From the NCBI GenBank assembly GCA_021432635.1, contig MU270033.1, positions 142,649-206,648 on the forward strand: 64,000 nucleotides of DNA. The letters run 5' to 3'. Position 1 is the first letter of the stretch. Each line of letters opens with the position of its first letter. The translations under genes were made by a program, and so were the position numbers. The DNA comes from Thozetella sp. PMI_491. Taxonomy: Eukaryota; Ascomycota; Sordariomycetes; Chaetosphaeriales; Chaetosphaeriaceae. Positions 33,901 to 44,900 of the stretch are shown here, one piece after another. Under the pieces are notes generated by a model. The model made no database searches. It was not told where the DNA came from and saw only the letters and a program-made list of their open reading frames with translations.

Positions 33901-34392
33901 CCCTCCTTGTGTTCACTGACGGGGTGTGGCCGGGCATTTTGCAGGAGGGCTTGGTCTTTAATATCATCAGCACCCAGCTGATGGAGTGGTATGGCCAGCC
34001 TCTAACCCGAGAGATGCTGGACACGCGTAATTTGAGCATCCAATTCATCGGCTTTGGGGATGACCCAGTTGGAATCAAGAGGCTCCAAGAACTTGACGAC
34101 GATCTAAAGTATAGAAATGGAATCGAGCTGCCGTATGTCCAATCCCCCTCGCCCCCACTCAATCTTTCCCGAAAGCATGCGCTAATTGGATTTGGCGAGC
34201 AACAGAGACATTATTGACTACGAACCCGCAACCGGAGATGTGTATAAAATGATCATTGGGAGCCTCAATGAAGAGCTGGACAACAACGCAACTGGCACAG
34301 AGCTCGACCACCCCCCCGAAACGACAGAGCCGACGTCAGAGGCCCCCGCTGAAACGTGGTCGCCACCAGATTACAATCAACAGGCAAGCTGA
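30961..34392 (+). CDS. C2H2 zinc finger / degenerate GTPase / vWA protein, 1025 aa, C-terminally truncated
   Basis: Seven exons: 30961-31288, 31347-32046, 32103-32543, 32608-32717, 32765-33546, 33603-34132, 34206-34392; every junction is in phase. The N-terminal helical region is followed by several C2H2-like fingers (FLCPFC, CTFEHC, CCNMCESEF, SCPIC...HLARH). Then comes a GTPase-like module with a broken P-loop (GHSAAERT, residues 501-508; expected GxxxxGKS) and K547-APAF in place of DTPGF. A von Willebrand A domain follows, with the MIDAS sequence D792NSST, and then DYEPATGDVYKM. This layout, normally continued by ankyrin repeats, belongs to fungal NLR-like and incompatibility-associated genes. 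Here a TGA at 34390-34392 ends the frame and ankyrin-coding DNA continues beyond it (next entry). Confidence 0.85.
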
Positions 34393-35722
34393 GAACTCCT
34401 GGACAGAGGCTCCGACATAAAGGGCCCTAGATCTGGGCCAGGATTGCTCTGGGCCATGAGAAACGGAAAGACCAATGCGGTGCGTTTGCTGCTCAAGCAC
34501 GGGGCAGACATAAACATCACATCCAAAGATGGAACTCTGCGCAGTTGGCGGCCATCGGAGGCCACGTCGATGTCCTGGAGCTGCTCTAGAGTAATAATAT
34601 CGACCTTTACAAGTAGTGGGGAGGTCTAGATAGATAGATGTCGCTCCACAGTGCTGTCAAGCACAAATGCTGAAGAGCTATAAGGTTTCTGTTACAGAAT
34701 GGTGCTGACGCCCAAGCAAAAGTCAAAAGGGCTGGACCCCACTGCATAGCACAGCCGAGACCGGATCCGAATCTATTGCTCGGCTTCTGCTGAAGCATGG
34801 AGCAGAAGTCTCAGAAAAGAATGACGACGGGCTAACTTTACTTCATAAAGCTCTATTCTTAAACAGTGCCTTAGTTGCAGTGCTCCTCTTGTAAAGTGGC
34901 GCCGATACTAATAAGAGAGATAATGATGTAAGAACGACGCTATATACTCCTGCTATATACGGCTGTGCTAGCATGGCGAGAGTCTTATTAGCTAGTAATA
35001 CAGATATTGACACAAAGGATATCGATGGTAGCACTCCACTGTAATAGGCTGCCGGTAATGGGAGCCTTGACGTTGTCCGTCTTTTAGTTAAGAGTGGAGC
35101 CGATATCAACCTTGATAATGACAAAGACGCCACGCTGCTCTAGCTCGCTGTCTAAAATAATCATCCAGCCGTTGTCGAATTTCTCGTCGAGCATACTACG
35201 GATATCGACAAAGCAAACCATTATGGCTTTACTCTGCTACTTCTAGCTGTTACTACTGGATTTAACGTGCTGGTTAAGCACCTTATTCAGAGAGCTAATG
35301 TAGAGAGAAAGACTTTAGATAGTAAGACAGTATTATGTATAGCTATAACGGAGAACTAGGCTGTGATTATAAAGCTGTTATTAAGTAAAGGAGCCGATCT
35401 AAATTTGGAGGATAAGAACAATTAGACACCACTATATTAGGCTATGCAGAGGGGCTATAGAAGTGTTACCCAGGTCTTGTTGGACAATGGAGCAGATCCC
35501 AAGCTGAAGGACAATAATAGATTCACTCCTCAACAAAGGGCAGAGAACAAAGGTCACTCACAGGTGCTAAGGCTTCTATCCAAGCACCAAGCTAGGCGAA
35601 GCTCAACCACTGAGACACAGAGTTCTTCTCTGAGCGAGTCGTTCATCGCCTCACCAGGAGAGCATCTAGACACCTTTTCTCCCAACGGTTGGAAGGTAGT
35701 CGATTCTTCAGCTGAGGACTAA
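34393..35722 (+). pseudogene. decayed ankyrin-repeat tail of the preceding gene
   Basis: Immediately after the TGA the same frame continues ELLDRGSDI ... GKTNAVRLLLKHGADINI, then shifts frame. It goes on as LAAIGGHVDVLELL, SLDVVRLLVKSGADINL, HPAVVEFLVEHTTDI, AVIIKLLLSKGADLNL and SVTQVLLDNGADPKL, ending at 35720. At least eight in-frame stops interrupt it, for example at 34587, 35042, 35045, 35141, 35152, 35357, 35423 and 35438. Most sit where Gln, Arg or Trp is expected (CAG/CAA/CGA/TGG to TAG/TAA/TGA), so single C-to-T or G-to-A changes explain them. The last 90 codons (35444-35722) are open. I infer that a once longer ankyrin protein lost its tail by RIP-like mutation. Confidence 0.85.
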
Positions 35723-36319
35723 TCACGGGCCGTCATTACAGGAGATTCAACCTCGGCGGGAGTCAACAGTCCAAAAATGGTAGGGTGACTTCATTATCAA
35801 TTAGTCCTGCACTGGCTAGATATAAGCGCTGCTGTACTCTTGCGTAAATGTCTTCGTGAAGTACGCCTTTCCTACTTTGGCTGACGCGCCCGAGAAAGAC
35901 TTAGTACTATTTGCAAACATCAAAAGCCTACCCAATTTTGTAGCTAAAATCTCAATACGAGCACCTCTAGATATGTAAGTAGTTCGAGATTTCGCCTGGG
36001 CCCCGGGTGTTCTAGGTGAGATCCTGATCCAACTGGGTGGCCGACGTACTCTTCTGCTCTTAGCTAGCACCAACAGTGCAACAAGAACAACCTACTAGTA
36101 GCCTCGGTCATCAATAATAACCTGGCCCTAGTCGCCAATAACCTCCTCCATGCTAAGACATAGCTAACCAACGTCTTTCTCCGTCTTATGTCTTTTGCGA
36201 GGCTTTGGCCCTCGAGTTGAGCCTCTAAAACTCTAATTCCGACTGCTAACCTGCAGGGCCAATTCCACTGCCTGCAATTCCGCGGCCTTATCTACATTTC
36301 TGTGAGTACTAGTTGAGTA
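35723..36319. other. gap, no gene supported
   Basis: Mixed-composition sequence between the ankyrin relic and the peptidase relic. A minus-strand frame at 35816-36073 is open but unrecognised. Confidence 0.35.
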
Positions 36320-36463
36320 CTATCCGGGCAGGGGGAACACAGCCGGACTCTTCCTACCATCTTTCCCCACTGCTCTGATGCCAAATTGAAAGTCGTCTTT
36401 TGGCAGGTTAACCGTCGTGCTGCCAGCGTGGCCTACATCCATGCTGTACTGCCACTGCAGTGA
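36320..36463 (-). pseudogene. relic of a metallopeptidase (M28-like) C-terminus
   Basis: Read on the minus strand, the frame gives QYSMDVGHAG, then VNLPKDDFQFGIRAVGKDGR and KSPAVFPLPG before a stop. The pattern LSKDDxxFGVRAV-x-x-x-G-x-RSPAxFP is the C-terminal part of many fungal M28-type peptidases. The rest of the gene is missing. A short relic, adjacent to a ligase relic on the same strand. Confidence 0.5.
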
Positions 36464-36495
36464 CCCGGTCGACCGTCATACGAGCTCGTAACTAG

Positions 36496-36720
36496 CTACC
36501 AGCGGGTCCTAGCCGACTCTGCAATGGCTCGAGAGAAGATCCGATGGAGTTGTTCCTCGGCCTCCGAGGAGGAGAATGCGAGGTCTTTGCAGTATCCTAT
36601 ATCGGCCCGACCAGGGATGTGGCGAATAAGAGATTGAAGCTGTTGTTGCCGTCTACCGTGATTCTCTCTAATACAGACGGTGCCGTCCAGTAACAGAATA
36701 TCGTAGAACATATATTAACA
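36496..36720 (-). pseudogene. relic of an ATP-dependent DNA ligase-like gene
   Basis: The minus-strand frame reads MFYDILLLDGTVCIRENHGR, then LQSLIRHIPGRADIGY, FSSSEAEEQLHRIFSRAI. This matches the block FYDILLLDDTVCVREPHxxRRxLLxSLVHxIPGRADIG that I know from fungal DNA-ligase-like proteins. Upstream on the same strand the sequence is interrupted by stops, and downstream the WEGFVLK motif is absent, so only about 70 residues survive. Together with the M28 relic it indicates fragmented gene copies. Confidence 0.6.
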
Positions 36721-37003
36721 AACCATACTCTATAACGCAGAGGTCCATAGAACCAGTCCACGCTCGTCGTAGAGAACTAGTCGATCGGGTTTAGTCTGAA
36801 TATACCCTCGGTAGCCTAGAACTATCGAATCCCACAACTCCACACCGAAAGTCCAGGTCTTGTAAGTCCACTTGCTGCGGCGATTGCTACTGCACTATCG
36901 CACAATATAAAGTGGGCGTGCTCTCTTGCCGCAAGAGTTGACGTACCCAGGCAGTGTGCAGAACCTTGTCCTCCACCTCGACATCCACGCTCGCAACTTC
37001 AAA

Positions 37004-37539
37004 ATGAGATTCTCTCTGCTCGGCCTCGCCACCGCAGCCCTCGCGCCCAGCTTGGTTTTGGCCGGAGGGGCTTCGCAGTCTTGCTCCCTTGCTTGGATTG
37101 GTCCCAGCGGTGTTCGCGGTGACTGCAAAGATGGGAGTGGCAGCTACCACTGGGGCATTGAGGACTTGAACCTCTGCGTCGGGAACAACCGTGGCTATTT
37201 AGTTGCCCAAGACAAGTAAGATCTACGTCCCGTCACCTCAGCCTGTCTGCTATCGGTTGATCGGTTGACTTGGATTTATTGGGGAAATTGGGCTAACTGG
37301 CGTCTCTCACATAGCGGTGGCTTTGCAGGGTCCTGCTCAGACTGCACAGGTGACGGATCTCTCCTTTGGTGCACCTGCGGTGATGGATGGGGCGGCAATG
37401 TCCGCACCTCCGTCAACCTCGATGGTAAAAGAGCCTGTGGTGTTGGTTTTGTGGCTAAAAGATAACTAATATTCATCTGCTAGATTTCCTGACCAACGAG
37501 AGCGGCTGGCTGTGGTGCTTCGGCCACCGTGGCACTTAG
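37004..37539 (+). CDS. secreted cyanovirin-N homologue (CVNH lectin domain), 125 aa
   Basis: Exons 37004-37215, 37315-37424 and 37484-37539; introns have GTAAGA and GTAAAA donors, and the lengths sum to 126 codons. Signal peptide MRFSLLGLATAALAPSLVLA, then a pseudo-symmetric pair of repeats. Repeat one: SCSLAWIG...CKDGSGSYHWGIEDLNLCVG. Repeat two: GGFAGSCSDC...CTCGDGWGGNVRTSVNLDDF ending with WLWCFGHRGT. The SxSC / L-C-x-C / S-x-x-LD-L-x pattern and the NNRGYLV segment are those of CVNH domains, which bind mannose-type glycans. Most fungal CVNH proteins lack a leader; this one is apparently exported and has additional cysteines. The splice sites restore the sequence QDNGGF and LDDF, as expected for the family. 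Confidence 0.85.
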
Positions 37540-39539
37540 GTCCCTAATTACAAGGTAGCATGGGAGATCCATCGTTGAGAAGCTCCAGAGAGAGGGGCAA
37601 TTGGAGATATTGGCTATGGCTTCATGGCACTATTTGGCCTAGCTTAACCGGCCGCCTGTACAAAATTATCGGCCTAATCGTACATAATTTTAAACATACA
37701 TACATAATCATAGGGTTGGTAGCCAGGCATATTACTTCAAATGCTTCCTGAACATCACGAAAAGCAGTCCCAAGGACTTTCTTCCTATTTGCAGTAAGGC
37801 TCCCGGCAATTTGAAGCACAACACTATGCCTCCTAGCCGGCTATCACTATGTGCATGACAAGTACTTGCCTAGTCCTATGTCATCAGTCACGTCATCGGT
37901 CCCTCATGGGCAGTAGCCTTACAACGAGCTCCTTTGCATCAGAGCTGATGAGGCTGATTTTCTCGTATCGATGCCTGCCATTCCGCGTTCGTAGGTTTCT
38001 TTAATGTCTAAAGCTCCTTTCAGTGTATTTGAAACTGTATGGAGAGGCTCCGGGGTCTAATTATAGCAAATTGCTGCGTTCGCATGCATCTATGGAAGTG
38101 CCGAGGTCATGTCGTACCAACATGTCGCGTCAGGATGGGCCAGGAGATCCGCCTGACCGGCTGGTGGATTTGCCATTTGGGCGATAGCTACATTGTCGGT
38201 TATCTTCAAGATTATAGGGGGGAAGTATCAGAGGATCAACATGCGCATTACAGACAATATTGAACCCTGCCATTAACCTGCTCATATCTGTGCCTCTTGA
38301 CGCAACGCAACACAACGCGAGCAGCAGACGGACGTTAGTAGCACAGATTCCAGCGCGGCCCCTGCTTTTATTTGTGCTCGGCACCTTGTGTTACCATACG
38401 TGGTTGCCTCGCCAATGCGAACCAGTTTGCTTTCCGTCTCCTTTAGGAAGCAATTCCCGATCAGTAATCGCAACGGTGGGGTGTTGGCCTGCCCGCTTGC
38501 GATTTGGGCCTGCGGCTCAATTCTCTGTGTACCGTCAGCAGCAAGTAGACGCCAAACGGTCTTCACTTGGCCGGCTGAGCGTCGGCTGGTGGCTGCGTAT
38601 TGCGGTGCTATCCAATCAGCGGCCCATCGGCTCGTTACCGCGGCTAGGCGCCCAGGAACGCCACTGAGCCTCCCCATTTAGTGCACTCCTGTGCCCCAGG
38701 CTCCCGGCAGTGGCATCACTCAGACACCGACTCGTCATTGCAATTGCCCCCAGCTAGAGCAGATCCCATATATATAGATATAGAAGCCGATAAATATAGA
38801 GCCACATATAGATCCAACTGCCGGCAGCATCTTTCTTGTTTCTCCTGTCCTCATTTTGTTTCAGCACGACAGCCACATGGTAGAGCCTGACGAAACAAAC
38901 ATTCCTAGGACTTTTTTTCCAGCCTTATCCAAAATTGCCCAGACCGACCTCAGGGAAGATCGATATCTGTGTGGCGCCTATCTCAATGCTAGATTCGTCT
39001 GAGTGAACCCGGCAGACCAGCTGCACCTCTGCTTCAGCGTCTGCTTAAGCGAAGGCAAGCGGCTATAGCCTGCTCTGTTCCCTTAAGGATCCTGGGCCGA
39101 TTCCAAGAGAGGCACCCGTGTACCATGCAGGCCTCAGAACCGACTTCGCTATCGGTCTAAAGCCGTTAGCACCGGTCCATTGGCTTGGAGTCCAAAAAAA
39201 ATCGGCGGTCTCTCAACATTTGCCTCTGTACCCCGCCCTAGAAAGCACGCCCCAGACAACGCATGCAATCGCTTTTCATCTCCAAAATTTTATAAACCTA
39301 ACCTGGGCTCACAAATTCCTGTCCTCTTTCTCCCATCGACCGAAACTAGATTGCCGAGCGTCTGATCGGCCAGAGATATCTCGCCTCGAAGGAGTTTCTG
39401 CCCCCAAACCCCCGACCACCGAAAGGTTACTATCACATGTTCCTTTCGACATACGTCTTGATCGTTCGGCATGTCGGCAAGTTGTGGTCACGGCCTGGTT
39501 GTTTCTTACGGCCATCAACCACATAGGAAAGGGGAGGCA
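37540..39539. other. gap of 2 kb, no gene supported
   Basis: Overlapping short frames at 38260-38681 and 39118-39630 have the look of chance frames in GC-balanced DNA. The final part is the promoter of the next zinc-finger gene, with CT-rich tracts around 39190-39330. Confidence 0.4.
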
Positions 39540-40775
39540 ATGTCTAGTTTCGACGAGCGCCCGCCTGGCGCACCTCAAGAAGAAGGCGCAGAATCTGTTC
39601 CTGGCAATGATACCGTATGTCTTTCGCTAGAAACAAGCAGACGCGACTCCGCAGTTAGTTTGGACAGACGACACGGAAAGAGAATGCGGGAGCAGCCCTA
39701 TGATCAAGTGTCACAAGATGAGGGCGACACAAGCGACGTTCCGATCCAGCCTAAAGCTAAACAACGAGCAATGGACAACAATAAAGGATTGCTATTTGCC
39801 TGCCCATATTTCAAACGGTATCCTTCCAAGTATAGTCTCCAGAGAATATGCTGTGGTCCAGGGTGGGCTACAGTCCATAGATTGAAGTTTGTGTTTGCTA
39901 CTAGGCGAATGACCTTTTTGAGTTATAGGGGCGCTGCTAATTCTACCCAAACAGGGAACATCTATATCGACGACATCGCATATTCCGCTGCAAACGTTGC
40001 TGGGATTTCTTTCGTAAGGAAGCAGAGCTCGAGAGGCACCTGCAACTGCCAGACCCATGCCCTGTCCGCAGGCAAGAGGCTATAGAGGATGGCTTTGACG
40101 ACGCTCAAATGAAACGCATTCGGTCTCGAAATACTACAGCCCGAGGAAAAGATGAGGCAGTGAAATGGAAAGAGGTCTACAAAATCCTCTTCCCCCAGGT
40201 CTCGGCCGAGGACATCCCCTCCCCATGTACGTTGAATAGCCTACGACTGGACTATGGCGTCAGCAAGGCTAAATTTTCTAGTTTACACTTTTGACCCCAC
40301 CCATAGTAGGGAGAGCGTTGAAAAGCAAGCCCTGTTGGAGTTCTTTGCAGAATATGAGAGATATATCGCTGAGCAAATGAGTGCACGCCTCCACACCAAG
40401 CTCGAGCAGGAGATGGTAGAGGAGGTCCAGAGTATTGAGGGCTCTGTGAAGAACACGGTGATCCAGATCTTTGAGAGAACTCAGCTCGAGATGCTTGCCG
40501 AATTCCGCCGGGCCCATGGCCTATGCGATTTGACAGGAGCCCACGACGCGGAGCCAAGTCCAAAGTCACAGCCAAGCTCTCCAAAAGGGACCATAGCATC
40601 AGCTTTGATGGAAAGCAACACAGGCGACGCGGATACTTACGTTACATCACACCAACCACCCACCGCCCCTTTTGATTTCTCGTGCGATCTATCAAGTTTA
40701 GCGGATATGGACTGCTGGGGAGATATACTAGGAGCCCCCCGCAATGTTTACGCCGATCAAACTAAGAATACGTAG
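39540..40775 (+). CDS. fungal C2H2-type zinc-finger (CPYFKR/EHLYRRH family) protein, 370 aa
   Basis: Exons 39540-39886, 39955-40226 and 40282-40775; introns of 68 and 55 bp; total 371 codons. After an acidic N-terminal region comes LLFACPYFKRYPSKYS, then CCGPGWATVHRLKEHLYRRH (the last residues across the first splice), FRCKRCWDFFRKEAELERHL and CPVR. It then runs on to KWKEVYKILFP and a glutamate-rich helical region. This is a very common ascomycete family with two irregular zinc fingers, presumed nuclear regulators with no defined targets. The Phe/Tyr-rich DFSCDLSSLADMDCWGDILG end could be an activation segment. It lies 650 bp upstream of the GNAT gene in the same direction. Confidence 0.87.
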
Positions 40776-41427
40776 CCCACTGCAGTGCAAAAAGTCAGGA
40801 AAGAGAATGATGGAAATAGATAGCTACATTGGGGGTATGCCCTGTAAGATATATAGCGCTTGGGGGTAGTTGTACAGCGTCCACAATAGAATAAATAGAC
40901 AGAACACATGGGTCTAATCGAATAGTATGCGTGAGAGATGCTTAGTTGCCTCGGGGATGCTTGGGTAAAGCCCAGGCTTGGGGGAGCGCAAGACAGGGCG
41001 CTACCTTATATATGTGACGTGGTGTCACGAGCCCCCCGACACCGCATAGGTCGCCGATATAAATGCTAGAAAACTGCAGCAACCCTGACACCACCCTGTC
41101 AGGCAATGCCCCTAGCAGCCAAAGTCAGGAAGCTCCTTCGGAACATCGGATATTGACGCTAAGTAAGCGCCGAGCACAACCGATGTCGGCATCCCGCGGA
41201 CCGAGCTCAACCCCGACGATTGCCATCCTAGGTTCTGACTCACATTCAAATTAGCACAACCTCGAACGTGCTGACTTGCCGCATCGGTGCGATGCTCTTT
41301 TAATTCTGCACGTCGGCTATCGCCCTCTCCGCTCAGCGCCAAAACACAGTCAGGTCCCCCCGCGACGCCACTAGAGCCGATCCAGCAGTCTAAATTAGTC
41401 CTAAGCGCGACCTCCCGCGGTTGAAAC
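40776..41427. other. gap between zinc-finger and GNAT genes
   Basis: No gene seen. A 63-codon frame at 41063-41254 has no features. Presumably contains the 3' UTR of one gene and the promoter of the next. Confidence 0.4.
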
Positions 41428-41976
41428 ATGGGGCTCTCGTCAGACAGCGCCGGGCTAGACGCCTCTCCTTCCTTCCGCATCTCCCAAGCTAGCACGCCGG
41501 AAGACCTCGCAGCCGTCGCCGACATCTTTACCGCTTACACCCAATGGCTGGACCTGGACCTGACCTTCCAGAACTACGCGGAGGAGCTGGCGAAGCTGCC
41601 GGGGAAGTACGTCCCCCCCACGGGCGCCCTGCTGCTCGCACGGGACTCGACAAGCGGCGAGGTGCTGGGCTGCATCGCCCTCCGGCCGCTGACGCTTGGC
41701 CCGGACTACGCCGCGGGGAGGGATGGTGTGCGCTTTTGCGAGATCAAGCGGCTCTATACGTATCCCGCCGCAAGAGGTCGCGGAGTGGCGAGGGCATTAG
41801 TCCGCGCGGTGATCGCGACGGCCGAACTTGAGGGCTACCAAGAAGCGCTGCTGGATACTCTGGCCAAGATGGTCCCAGCCATCCAGCTTTACAAGTCGGA
41901 AGGGTTCGTCGAGACGGAGCGATACTATGGAAATCCACTCGAGAATGTTGTCTACATGACTAAGAAGCTTGGATGA
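41428..41976 (+). CDS. GNAT-family N-acetyltransferase, 182 aa
   Basis: A single exon of normal length for small GNAT enzymes. The fold elements are visible: the N-terminal helix pair (EDLAAVADIFTAYTQWLDLD), a beta strand GALLLARD, VLGCIALRPL, then the acetyl-CoA-binding motif A FCEIKRLYTYPAARGRGVAR with the R-x-x-G-x-G/A signature (ARGRGVA). The C-terminal AIQLYKSEGFVETERYYGNP is the motif B region. It transfers acetyl from acetyl-CoA to an amine; the substrate cannot be read from sequence. It is intracellular and highly GC-rich like the NRPS-like gene 3.4 kb downstream. Whether it works with that gene is not shown. Confidence 0.9.
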   Translation: MGLSSDSAGLDASPSFRISQASTPEDLAAVADIFTAYTQWLDLDLTFQNYAEELAKLPGKYVPPTGALLLARDSTSGEVLGCIALRPLTLGPDYAAGRDGVRFCEIKRLYTYPAARGRGVARALVRAVIATAELEGYQEALLDTLAKMVPAIQLYKSEGFVETERYYGNPLENVVYMTKKLG

Positions 41977-44900
41977 AGACATACCGAATGAGCTCCGGTG
42001 GTGTTAGTTCCGAGGTCCCTGTTCGCTCAGTCTGCACGAACTTTGCGGAGTCCACAAATGGCATGGAAGACCCCGGCAGTATCTTGCTTGTATCGGCAAT
42101 GCAAAGGGCGGTGGTTGGGACCGAAAATAGTTTACAGAATCTTCGGACTACGGAAGCTAGATGGCGTTTGCAAAGATGGAATTTCACATGGGCACGGGAA
42201 AGAGGCAAGGATGTAGAAAGATAGAAGATACGCGACTAAATCGAGGCCGGATCTTCGAGGATATACCCATGCCCGACGAGAAGTCACATTGATAGAACAC
42301 CAGACGTCTGCCTAATTAAGGGGGAACTGTCGCAGCGCGAACTTTATTGTGACCAACGCCCTAGCTTTCTACTAAATGGACCTGTTGACTCGCAAATGTA
42401 TTAGATAGACAGGGCACCCTTGGATTGGGTCGGGCGAGGAAATGCCCGAGGGCCTCATCGGCCGGCTTCTTCTTTCTACTTGCCGTACATCTATACCTGA
42501 CCTAGGTGCCGCCGGGGTATACTGTCGGCCATTTTCGGGGTCGACAAAAGTTCGACGCGGCGACGCTAGAAGGGGGCGCAATCGGCTCTAGTTTCTTGCC
42601 TGTGCTGTCATTTATCGGACGGTGATCTACGTATGGCTCCTCACGTCATTATTAAACTGGGCTACTCTATTATCGTCGATCTCGGCGTGGGCCAGGCTGA
42701 CAGGGGCCTAGACGAGACAGTCTGCACCAGCGCTGCGCGAGCGGGAGAGCTAGGTCGGCCGAGGACCGGTCTCAGGTAGAGACAAGAATGACAGCCCGTG
42801 TCGCTGGGCCACTCGTCTGGGAGCTGGAAGGGCGGCCCGGATCGGCATTCTAGGCCTTGCCACTAGAAAGCCTCGGGCAGTAGGTACCGTACTGTACCGA
42901 CCTACTCGTGCAAACTGGGGGGCCGCATTGATCTCTAGCGCGCGTTCCTGAGCTTGGGAACAAGGCATCCAGTATCGGACGACCCCAAATTTCAAGCTTC
43001 TGGATCAGGAGTGCCTCTCGGATACTGAGCACCGGTCGGGCTTGCTTTTGTCGAGATCGTCGGCCTTCAAACCCCGCCGTCGCGTCGTGCAACGAGCGAC
43101 GGTGTGCACGCACAAGCGCACAAACCAACGCCGGCCAAGGCCAGCCAGGCCCGACGCCACCACACGGCTCTTGGGACAAGTGTAAACGCACCCTCGGCAC
43201 CCGGTAATTGGCAACCGATCGCCCGGTGCATCGCAGCAAGCGAGAGAGACACACCACCAGGCCAGGTTCCAGGACACAGAAGCGCAAGGGCAGGTACGAT
43301 CGTGAGGCTTGGCCCTTTGGGTACGCGGAGGAGGGGGAAGCGTGGGACGCGGCGATTGGCTGAAATTGGCCGGGCAGCCGCCAGCCGCGCCCACTAATTG
43401 GACCCGTTCCCAAAAAAGGCACAGGCAGCTGCTTTTTAAAGCGCTCCGTCCCTTTGGGCTTGGACTGGGCCATGCAAGGCTTGCGCCTTCCCCCCGCTAC
43501 CGCGCCAGGCACAGCCCCGGACTGGAGAATGTGGAATACCTATGCTTAGGCTTAGGCTTAGGGGAGAAGGGGGAAGAGAAGGGGGGGGAGGGGCTTGCAG
43601 TGCACCACCCAACTGACAAATTGGCAGCCTTAAAGGACCATTACGCGAGCACGAGATTGCGATTTACCCGGCGAAATAGGAACGCGGATCTCCGATTGCA
43701 GGTGCCAAAATGGAAACACTCAGGATTACGGGTAGTGAGGCCATCCACCGGATGGATTAAGGAGAGGGGGAGGGGGAGGGGGTAGGCGTACTGTACGGGA
43801 CAGTGCAGTACCTTGTAGCACGTGTGACTGGGACGATTCCGTCCGTACTAGAGTAAGGTCCTGGCGGGACGGGCCAGGCAGACTCCTACTCCATACTCTG
43901 GGTGTTAGTAGCAGCAAAAAAAAAATGAAAGCTTTGGGTAGTTGGTGCGAATGGCATCCACTATCGACCCACCACGCCAGGGGCGTCTGCTCAATGCAGA
44001 TCTATTCGCTTCCGGGGATCCCCCACCTCGGGCTCGTTCGTGCGGGCTGGTGCGCCTCAGTTCCTCAGTTGGCCCCTCCGCTGTCATCCTGCATCCTCCT
44101 CCTCTGCCTGCGATGCAGACCGTTACTGCATCTCGTTAGCGGGTCCAATCCATCCCAATCCATCGCCCTTCAGGAGGTGGTGACACTGCGTCATTTGGGC
44201 CCGGAAACACCACACGCGTGATGAGCCAGGACAGGCAGACGCACCCGCGCTCCCTTGGGCGCCGTCTAGACCTCGCACCTGCGGCTTGTCTGTGGCCTGC
44301 TTGTTCGTGGCCTGCTTGTTCGTGGCCTGCTTGTTGGTGGCCTGCTTGCTTGCACCTGGTGCGTGTTTGTGCTGCAGCAGCGGCCGTGTCGGGTCGTGTT
44401 CGGTCGCACGCCGAGAAATGCGTCACTGACCCAACATGAGCCACCCGTGTCGCCGAGCTTGCCTTGGCCGAGGGCAAGGTTGGCTGCGACGCCGCGGACG
44501 TGATCGCCACCAGCAAAGGACCCCCGACACCCCGAGCAGGGGCGGCAGCGGCGGTGGCGGCGCGACCGCCTTCGTCGCCCTTGTGGAAATCCGAGCATCT
44601 CGGTTCCGTTGTGAATGCCGGCTCTCGACGCCATCTAGTAAGCTCGCGCAGATTTCTTCATATAACTTCATGCCCATTGTGCTACTCGGGAAGCAACGAG
44701 GTGGTTGGCAAAGCTCCCATATGATTTGCCCTGGGGGTTTCAGCTTGGCGTGAGGCGGAGCCCAGGAGACTCGAGACCTACCATTGGACGCGGGCCATCG
44801 ATCGTAGCTAGGGGCCCGCCCCAGCCAGTGCGGCGCGGTTCCCGTCGCTCTCGCAAGCGCCAGGCCCTGGTTCGAGGTTGGGCCACCCCCGGCCCCCCGA

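Noticed and set aside
43536-43562. Telomere-like TTAGGC units
   Set aside because: Only three units within GC-rich DNA, and fungal telomeres are usually TTAGGG; chance repeat.
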